This document shows, in pieces, positions 1 to 5,727 of a DNA stretch of 12,952 bases. The stretch's first letter is position 1; every line of letters begins with the position of its first letter. Under the pieces are notes generated by a model, which worked only from the letters and a program-made list of their open reading frames with translations, was not told the DNA's origin and made no database searches. Both the position numbers and the translations under genes were made by a program. Location: the NCBI GenBank assembly GCA_035628645.1, contig DASPJL010000162.1:1-12952 (forward strand), given 5' to 3'. Source of the DNA: DASPJL01 sp035628645 (lineage in GTDB: Bacteria > Bacteroidota > Bacteroidia > Cytophagales > Cyclobacteriaceae).

Positions 1-1
1 T

Positions 2-970
2 GCCAGGTTTCGGGATTGGAACATGAAGTTGGATGAAATCACCATAAATGCCCGGAAATGGGATATTGGAATTATTGTAGGCGTGCCTGCATGGATCCAG
101 ATTCTTATGGAGAAAATAATAGCTTATTACAACATCAAGAATATCCATGAAATATGGCCGAACCTTGAAATTTATGTTCATGGCGGCGTATCCTTCGATC
201 CCTATAAAAAAGGATTTGAGAAATTATTGGGAAAACCCCTTACTTATATAGAAACTTATCTGGCCTCTGAAGGATTTGTAGCCTATCAGGCACAGCCTAA
301 TAAGAAATCGATGAGGTTGGTTTTAAATAATGGGATATTCTTTGAATTTATTCCATTCAACGACAAAAATTTTCAAAGTGATGGTGATATGGTAGAAAAC
401 CCTGAAACTTTAATGATCGATGAAATAGAGGAAGGAAAGGAGTATGCGTTGTTGTTGTCTACCTGTGCGGGAACCTGGAGATATCTGATAGGCGATGTGA
501 TAAAATTTGTAAGCAAAGCCCAGTCGGAAATTGTAATTACCGGAAGAACAAAGCATTATTTGAGTTTATGTGGTGAGCATCTCTCCGTTGACAATATGAA
601 TAAAGCCATTGAGCTGGTTGCTGATGAACTAAATATTTCAATTAAGGAATTTGCCGTAGCCGGAATTCCATTTGACACTTTGTTTGCTCATAAATGGTAT
701 ATCGGAACAGACGACGTGGTAAGCGAAGAAACATTAAAGGAGTTGCTTGATAAGACCCTAATGACGTTGAATGATGACTATAAAGTGGAAAGAAGCGCTG
801 CTTTAAAAGAAGTTATAGTGAAAATCCTTCCTGCCAATGCATTTTATAAATGGATGAAATTAATAGGGAAGGAAGGGGGCCAGAATAAATTTCCCAGGGT
901 TTTAAAGAAATCTCAAATAGAAGAATGGGAAAGTTTTCTTAAGGAATTCAATCAAAATAATAGTAAATGA
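2..970 (+). CDS. GH3-family acyl-adenylating enzyme (acyl-amido synthetase-like), 5' end cut by window
   Basis: This is the C-terminal part, about 323 residues, of a GH3-superfamily protein; family members run about 500 residues. The frame is open to the left edge (it reads ARFRDWN before the first internal ATG at 23), so that ATG is probably not the start. Family landmarks: the YLASEG segment, matching the acidic/aromatic adenylation motif; STCAGTWRYLIGDV, the GH3 signature equivalent to plant TT-AGLYRYRIGDV; and ITGRTKHYLSLCGEHLS, near the hinge to the C-terminal cap domain. GH3 enzymes adenylate a carboxylic acid and, in plants, transfer it to an amino acid. The substrate of the bacterial versions is not evident from sequence. 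No signal peptide or membrane segment is visible in this part, so it is probably cytosolic. The stop overlaps the downstream exporter start as ATGA. Family assignment is firm; the reaction is inferred. Confidence 0.9.
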   Translation, partial: ARFRDWNMKLDEITINARKWDIGIIVGVPAWIQILMEKIIAYYNIKNIHEIWPNLEIYVHGGVSFDPYKKGFEKLLGKPLTYIETYLASEGFVAYQAQPNKKSMRLVLNNGIFFEFIPFNDKNFQSDGDMVENPETLMIDEIEEGKEYALLLSTCAGTWRYLIGDVIKFVSKAQSEIVITGRTKHYLSLCGEHLSVDNMNKAIELVADELNISIKEFAVAGIPFDTLFAHKWYIGTDDVVSEETLKELLDKTLMTLNDDYKVERSAALKEVIVKILPANAFYKWMKLIGKEGGQNKFPRVLKKSQIEEWESFLKEFNQNNSK

Positions 971-1590
971 TAGAAGCTCTGGCGCTAGGCTTAGGCTGTG
1001 GATTCACTTTATCTTTAACCATCGGGCCTGTATTTTTTTCCTTAATTCAAACCAGTATTCACAAGGGAGTTAAAGCCGGGATTATGATGGCAATTGGGAT
1101 CATGTTAAGTGATTCTTTTTATATTTTTATTACTTATGCTGGTATATCCTCCTTAACACTAGACGACCTGTTGAAAATGGGGCTTGGATATGTAGGTGGA
1201 GCAATAATGCTTATTTTTGGTATTACTAATTTTTTTAAAAAGCCCGTATGTAAAACAACGGAAGGAACGCAGCCTTCCCAAAAGTTAATCACTTACAGCG
1301 TAAAAGGGTTTGCACTTAATGGAGTAAATCCTTTTGTATTTATTTATTGGATAGGTATCACAAGCTTCGTTCACCTTCAGGCCAATTTTACCACCAGCCA
1401 TTTTTTTGTTTATTTCGGATCAATTATCTTGGTTGTGTTCGGAACGGATGTGCTTAAGGTATTTTTAGCCAGCAAGTTAAAGCATCAGATTACGGAAAAA
1501 TTTCAGGAATCATTAAATAAACTTGTTGGAATTGGACTGGGAGGATTTGGGATATACTTAATAGTAATGACCTTTTTGGGTAAGGTTTAA
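967..1590 (+). CDS. LysE/RhtB-family amino-acid exporter
   Basis: This 207-residue integral membrane protein of LysE/RhtB type has a typical family length of about 200-210. The N-terminal signature is clear: a first hydrophobic helix ending in TIGPVFF (residues 18-24), then a QTSIHKGVKAG loop and a second helix with GIMLSDSFYI. A hydrophilic linker at about 90-108 separates the halves. LNGVNPFVFIYW (118-128) marks the start of the second half, followed by helices near 145-165 and 186-205. Such proteins export amino acids or small metabolites by proton antiport from the inner membrane. The start overlaps the GH3 stop by four bases, implying translational coupling, so the exported compound may be the GH3 product or a related amino acid; this is inference. 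A hairpin follows the stop. Confidence 0.9.
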   Translation: MIEALALGLGCGFTLSLTIGPVFFSLIQTSIHKGVKAGIMMAIGIMLSDSFYIFITYAGISSLTLDDLLKMGLGYVGGAIMLIFGITNFFKKPVCKTTEGTQPSQKLITYSVKGFALNGVNPFVFIYWIGITSFVHLQANFTTSHFFVYFGSIILVVFGTDVLKVFLASKLKHQITEKFQESLNKLVGIGLGGFGIYLIVMTFLGKV

Positions 1591-1591
1591 T

Positions 1592-1636
1592 AGCGATGAC
1601 ATACCTTATTTGATTAAAAAAAGGCATGTCATCGCT
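1592..1636 (+). terminator. Hairpin after the GH3-lysE operon, probable terminator
   Basis: Arms AGCGATGACATACC (1592-1605) and GGCATGTCATCGCT (1623-1636) pair at 13 of 14 positions. The single mismatch is A-C on the plus strand and would be a G-U wobble in a minus-strand transcript. The flanking TT/AA bases inside extend the stem further. It starts 1 base after the lysE stop. The trailing T-run is short (TTTGT), so termination efficiency is uncertain, but a transcript-end or 3'-stabilising role is likely. Confidence 0.6.
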
Positions 1637-1711
1637 TTGTCATAACCAGGTCACAACTGGAATACTTTCTTGTTTGCTTGAGGTAATTTATTTATTATCA
1701 TAATCTCAATA

Positions 1712-1719
1712 TAATTTTG
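1712..1719 (+). promoter_or_regulatory. -7-type box TAATTTTG for the M48 protease gene
   Basis: This is an exact match to the Bacteroidota TAnnTTTG box, ending 27 bases before the ATG at 1747 and lying after the preceding hairpin. No convincing -33 TTG lies about 20 bases upstream. Such a short motif can occur by chance, so the position is the main support. Confidence 0.35.
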
Positions 1720-1746
1720 TTCGTTTAAGGAAGAAAAATAAAAACA

Positions 1747-2556
1747 ATGTATAGTTTGAGAAGAATCTTTTTAAGTCTGTTTTTGTGCCTTCTGTTGGTG
1801 ATGTGCAAAACAGTGCCACTTACCAACCGTAGTCAATTGGCCTTAATCCCCAATGATCAAATTAATTCGATGAGTTTTTCATCTTATAATAGTTTTCTCT
1901 CGGAGAATAAGGTTTCCAACAATACAGCCCAGACCAACATGGTTAAAACGGTGGGAATGAGAATTAAAAGCGCCGTTGAAACATATCTTGCCGAAAATAA
2001 TATGTCGGAGTATGTAAAAGGTTTTGAGTGGGAATTTAATCTCGTGGAGGATAAAGCAGAAAATGCTTTTTGTATGCCTGGCGGAAAGGTGGTTTTTTAT
2101 ACAGGCATTATGCCAATATGCAAAGATGAAACAGGCGTTGCTGTAGTAATGGGCCATGAAGTAGCGCATGCCATAGCAAATCATGGAAATGAAAGAATGA
2201 GTCAGGGACTTTTGCAGCAGTTAGGTGGACTAAGTCTGGCCGTAGCCTTGCAAAGTAAACCTCAGGAAACACAGAATTTGTTCAACGGTCTTTATGGAAT
2301 AGGCACCCAGGTAGGTGTATTGCTTCCCTATGGAAGGCTTCAAGAATCGGAAGCAGATCATTTAGGGTTGATATTTATGGCAATTGCCGGTTATAATCCT
2401 GAACAGGCTCCTGATTTTTGGGAAAGAATGTCTTCAAACAGTAAAGGGGCTTCTCCACCTGAATTTTTATCTACCCACCCATCACATGAAACCCGGATAC
2501 AAAATTTAAAAAAGTGGATGCCTGAAGCCATTAAATACTATAAAAAGTCGTCCTGA
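1747..2556 (+). CDS. M48-family zinc metalloprotease, predicted lipoprotein
   Basis: The protein has 269 residues. The N-terminus (MYSLRRIFLS, then a hydrophobic run) ends in LVMC with Cys20, a likely lipobox whose -1 residue (Met) is atypical. The mature part belongs to peptidase family M48 (the YcaL/LoiP/BepA-like periplasmic type). It has the zinc motif HEVAH at residues 137-141 (ligands His137 and His141, catalytic Glu138) and ESEAD at 200-204, supplying the third ligand Glu200. A late THPSHETRI segment (243-251) is the conserved histidine-containing tail of these proteins. Members degrade or chaperone misfolded envelope proteins. The residues after Cys20 (KTVPLTN) show no acidic surface-export signal, so retention on the periplasmic side is the simpler guess. 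It appears monocistronic. Function class is well supported; the particular substrate is unknown. Confidence 0.92.
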   Translation: MYSLRRIFLSLFLCLLLVMCKTVPLTNRSQLALIPNDQINSMSFSSYNSFLSENKVSNNTAQTNMVKTVGMRIKSAVETYLAENNMSEYVKGFEWEFNLVEDKAENAFCMPGGKVVFYTGIMPICKDETGVAVVMGHEVAHAIANHGNERMSQGLLQQLGGLSLAVALQSKPQETQNLFNGLYGIGTQVGVLLPYGRLQESEADHLGLIFMAIAGYNPEQAPDFWERMSSNSKGASPPEFLSTHPSHETRIQNLKKWMPEAIKYYKKSS

Positions 2557-2629
2557 AAAATGGGAACTTCCTGTATAATTGGTACCTGAGTAAAGAAATG
2601 CTATGCTATAAATCCTAAATTTATTTATT

Positions 2630-2637
2630 TATCTTTG
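2630..2637 (+). promoter_or_regulatory. -7-type box TATCTTTG for the gene at 2657
   Basis: This is an exact TAnnTTTG match ending 19 bases before the ATG, implying a very short 5' leader. The -33 element is not obvious and no Shine-Dalgarno sequence follows, as is usual in this phylum. Confidence 0.35.
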
Positions 2638-2656
2638 TCTTTCTCCGGCTATCATA

Positions 2657-3343
2657 ATGTTTAGAAAACTCATCAATACTATTTTCCCTAAACAAGAAAG
2701 AGACTACTCTGATAGTTATTACTATGACTATTATTATCGGTCTTCAGATAATATTGAGAACCTCTACAGAGTAATAAAAACAAAGGCATTTGAAATTCCC
2801 ATTGCAAATGTTTTACATACCAATGAAGGCATCAGCCAGTTTCATACCTTGCACTTCCTTGAAAATGAAGCACAAATAAAGCGAAAACTTGGGTCTCCGA
2901 CGAAGGTTACCAAAGTAGATGTGGTAAAAGATATTTCGGTAACCAAGATTAGCTACAGGAATTTTGTGCCCAATCTTAATATAAATATTTCCTATTACTT
3001 GCTTGACGATTGCTTCTATTTTGGGTTACTGGAAAGCAGGAATGAGTTTGTAGATATGCCTTTTACTTTTCATCCTATTCTTCAGGCAATAGAAGAAAAG
3101 TATAACATCAGAATCAGGAGGATTTTTGAACAAAATGGCATCATGAATGTCTTTCAATCCATTACTATCGTTGATCCTGATAATAACATGATTGTGATTG
3201 AAAGAGACAGCAAGCTTCGGCTTTACTATATGAGTGGTTCCATTTATTTCTATAAAATGATCTATGATATAGAAAATGGAATAGAAATAGAAAAAGAGAA
3301 CTTAAAAGAGCTCCGAAATAATTTATTAAAGAAAATAGTATAA
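2657..3343 (+). CDS. Hypothetical protein, tyrosine-rich N-terminus, unrecognised
   Basis: This protein of 228 residues matches no family I recognise. It has no signal peptide or membrane helix, so it is probably cytosolic. A short basic start (MFRKLINTIFPKQ) is followed by a low-complexity stretch with many Tyr, Asp and Ser residues at about 17-30 (YYYDYYYRSS). The rest looks folded: mixed alpha/beta, rich in aromatic and beta-branched residues, with FLENEAQIKRKLGSPTKV (67-84), a pattern that recalls 'threshold for the next state' domains in small bacterial proteins but is not diagnostic. The end is charged and helical (from about 206). The gene has its own putative promoter box and stops 2 bases before the end of the convergent exonuclease gene. 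Codon use and AT content resemble the neighbours. It is a credible gene because the frame is long, uninterrupted and well placed. Confidence 0.8.
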   Translation: MFRKLINTIFPKQERDYSDSYYYDYYYRSSDNIENLYRVIKTKAFEIPIANVLHTNEGISQFHTLHFLENEAQIKRKLGSPTKVTKVDVVKDISVTKISYRNFVPNLNINISYYLLDDCFYFGLLESRNEFVDMPFTFHPILQAIEEKYNIRIRRIFEQNGIMNVFQSITIVDPDNNMIVIERDSKLRLYYMSGSIYFYKMIYDIENGIEIEKENLKELRNNLLKKIV

Positions 3344-3345
3344 GC

Positions 3346-4152
3346 CTACCTAAGATTAAAGCTTCTAAGCTTGATTTCTGTTAATTTCTTTTTAGTATTT
3401 AGAGGAAAATCTCCGTTCATAACCCAGTCATAATAGCTCGGTTCTTTCGCCAGAACTTCAAGTACAGGCTTGTCTTTGTGTTTTCCAAAATTAAATACTT
3501 CTATCCCATTATTGTTAAACACCATCCTTCCTGCAAGATCCACCATTTTTGAAACAGCAAGATCGTGAAGACTTTGCATATCATTTTTAACAGGAGTGAT
3601 TTCATTACCCTTGGAATCTTTTATCACCTTGCTGTCATATAATTTTATCTGTGCATCCAATACTTCAAGGGTAGCCAGAGTGTCTACTTCTGCGCTATGA
3701 GCATTTTCCAGTACTTTACCACAGTAGAACTTGTAAGCAGCGCTTAAGCTTCGAGGCTCCATCATATGATAAATTTTCTGAGCATCTATAAGTTTTCTGT
3801 TACTCACATCAAAATCAATTCCTGCACGTAAAAATTCTTCCACCAATAAAGGCACATCAAATTTTATTATATTAAACCCTGCCAAGTCACAGCCTTCAAT
3901 GAATTGGGCCAGGGATCTGGCAATGTTCTTGAAAACAGGTGCATCCTTAACATCTTCATCATAAATGCCATGGATTAAACTGGATTCTATGGGAATGGGT
4001 ATGGTAGGATTTACTCTTTTTGTTTTTACGATCTTTTCACCATTAGGCATCAGCTTGGCTATACATATTTCAACAATCCGGTCATGGCAAACGTTGACTC
4101 CTGTAGTTTCCAGATCGAAGAAGGCTAAAGGATTCTTAAGCTTTAAATACAT
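3346..4152 (-). CDS. DEDDh-family 3'-5' exonuclease with ExoX-like C-terminal domain
   Basis: This 268-residue enzyme belongs to the DnaQ/RNase T (DEDDh) superfamily, cleaving DNA or RNA from the 3' end with two metal ions. All catalytic residues are visible: Asp13 and Glu15 in FFDLETTG, Asp99 in GFNIIKFDVPLL, then His152 and Asp157 in AHSAEVD. After the nuclease domain (about 1-172) comes a linker and a C-terminal segment, VFNFGKHKDKPVLEV followed by YYDWVMNGDF (about 219-248), which resembles the small domain found at the C-terminus of exodeoxyribonuclease X-type proteins. It is separated by 1 base from the upstream Mur-ligase gene, so both are probably on one mRNA. A repair or nucleotide-salvage role is likely, but whether DNA or RNA is the substrate cannot be read here. 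Confidence 0.88.
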   Translation of the reverse strand: MYLKLKNPLAFFDLETTGVNVCHDRIVEICIAKLMPNGEKIVKTKRVNPTIPIPIESSLIHGIYDEDVKDAPVFKNIARSLAQFIEGCDLAGFNIIKFDVPLLVEEFLRAGIDFDVSNRKLIDAQKIYHMMEPRSLSAAYKFYCGKVLENAHSAEVDTLATLEVLDAQIKLYDSKVIKDSKGNEITPVKNDMQSLHDLAVSKMVDLAGRMVFNNNGIEVFNFGKHKDKPVLEVLAKEPSYYDWVMNGDFPLNTKKKLTEIKLRSFNLR

Positions 4153-4153
4153 A

Positions 4154-5533
4154 TTAAATTGATTCGATAATTTTTTTACTTAGATCCTTTAAATTCAATC
4201 CGTTAAAATTCCCTGAACTCATTAACAATAGATTTTTTCCTTTCCAATTCTTTTTTAACAGATATTGTTCAAATTCTCCGGAATCTGTAAATACGATTAG
4301 CTTTTTGTCATTAAATGCTTGCTTTACCTCATCAACAGTAATAGGCGCAAGTTTTTTATGTTCAATTGTTTTAGGGTTGAAATAAACTATGGCTTCATCA
4401 GCAGATTTAAAAGTATTTTCATATTGGCTGAGAAAATTCTTATTTAAACTACTAAAGGTATGAAGTTCCATACAGGCCACCAGTTCCCTTTTGGGGAATT
4501 GTCCTTTTACGGCTTTTGCGGTTGCCTTTAGTTTGGATGGGGAGTGTGCAAAATCTTTATATATGACGGTTTCTTTATGCTGGCCCAGTAATTCCAGTCT
4601 GTTGGATGCTCCTTCAAAACTTTGAATGGCATTATAAAATTGTTCTGATGAAACGCCAATCCTGCTACAAACAGATTTTGCACCGTTTATATTTTTCATA
4701 TTGTGGTCACCAAATACCTTTACAGGGACTTCTCCATTCTCAGTAATAAGATAAGACTGTCCATCAACTATTTTGTTTTTATGTGTTTGATATCCTATTG
4801 GTAGCACATCTTCTCTTTCTTTTCTGCATATAACCGTGGCAAGGTCGTCGTTTTCGCAGAAAATCAAAGTACCGCCTTTGGGTGTAGAATCTGCGAATAA
4901 ATCAAATTGGCGGGCATAATCGTCGAATGTGGGGAAAACATTTACGTGATCCCAGGCGATTCCGCTTATTAGTCCGATATGATGCTGATAATGTAAAAAT
5001 TTCGGCTTCGGATCCAAGGGGGACGAAAAATACTCGTCACCTTCAATTACGATAATTGGCGCATCATGGCTTAACTTCACCATGGTGTCAAAGCCCTGGA
5101 TTTGAGCGCCGACCAGATAGTCAAACTTTTTATTGTTAACCTTCAGCACATGGAGGATCATTGAAGTAATGGTCGTCTTTCCATGACTGCCCGCAATAAC
5201 TATTCTTTGTTTGTCCTTGTTTTGTTCATATATATATTCAGGGTAGGAATATATTTTTAATCCTAATTCCTGTGCTTTTAATAACTCGGGATTATCTTTT
5301 CTGGCGTGCATTCCCAATATTAAAGCATCAATATCTTTGGTGATTTTTTCCGGGAACCAACCATCCTTTTCTGGTAATAGGTTATGAGATGCAAGTCTTG
5401 TTTTTGAGGGTTCAAATATCTCATCATCCGAACCTGTAACATTATGTCCTTTAGTTTTTAATGCTATAGCAAGGTTGTGCATTGCACTCCCGCCAATTGC
5501 AATAAAATGTATAGTTTCTTTCTTGTTTGTCAT
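4154..5533 (-). CDS. mpl: Mpl-like Mur ligase (UDP-MurNAc:murein-tripeptide ligase)
   Basis: At 459 residues it is close to the length of E. coli Mpl (about 457). Domain 1 begins with HFIAIGGSAMHNLA, the Rossmann-like UDP-binding loop. The central ATPase domain has the P-loop GSHGKTT (115-121), EGDEY (164-168) and WDHVNVFPT (194-202), and HNMKNI at 277-282. Domain 3 starts near 315 and includes DFAHSP (327-332). The ending LLLMSSGNFNGL matches the Mpl/MurC C-terminal pattern. The FHY-type segment (PKFLHYQHH) and overall alignment favour Mpl over MurC. Mpl reattaches the recycled tripeptide L-Ala-gamma-D-Glu-meso-DAP to UDP-MurNAc in the cytosol. In domain 3 I see ELHTFSSLN (356-364), where E. 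coli Mpl has an EPRSNT-like motif, so substrate details may differ. It leads a two-gene minus-strand unit with the exonuclease. MurC is the main alternative. Confidence 0.82.
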   Translation of the reverse strand: MTNKKETIHFIAIGGSAMHNLAIALKTKGHNVTGSDDEIFEPSKTRLASHNLLPEKDGWFPEKITKDIDALILGMHARKDNPELLKAQELGLKIYSYPEYIYEQNKDKQRIVIAGSHGKTTITSMILHVLKVNNKKFDYLVGAQIQGFDTMVKLSHDAPIIVIEGDEYFSSPLDPKPKFLHYQHHIGLISGIAWDHVNVFPTFDDYARQFDLFADSTPKGGTLIFCENDDLATVICRKEREDVLPIGYQTHKNKIVDGQSYLITENGEVPVKVFGDHNMKNINGAKSVCSRIGVSSEQFYNAIQSFEGASNRLELLGQHKETVIYKDFAHSPSKLKATAKAVKGQFPKRELVACMELHTFSSLNKNFLSQYENTFKSADEAIVYFNPKTIEHKKLAPITVDEVKQAFNDKKLIVFTDSGEFEQYLLKKNWKGKNLLLMSSGNFNGLNLKDLSKKIIESI

Positions 5534-5727
5534 TCCAGATAGTTAAAGGTAAACGATTTGAAAAGCATTTTACTCTGGTTTATTTTTCTAAGATTGTGAA
5601 AAAACGTAGTAAAAATAAGTAGAAAAAAATAGATAGAGGTAAAGATTTTGAAATTTGACAGAAATTAAAAAATGGGGGCAATCAGTTTTATTTTGCAACA
5701 AAAAAACCGTAAAAGGAATTGACTGAT

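Noticed and set aside
3360..3373. AAGCTTCTAAGCTT inverted repeat
   Set aside because: It is inside the exonuclease coding sequence, has a 2-base loop and consists of a repeated palindromic hexamer, so chance is likely.
5660..5720. AATCAG/CTGATT inverse after the kinase stop, possible terminator
   Set aside because: The arms are 6-7 bases with a loop of about 40 bases, too weak to call.
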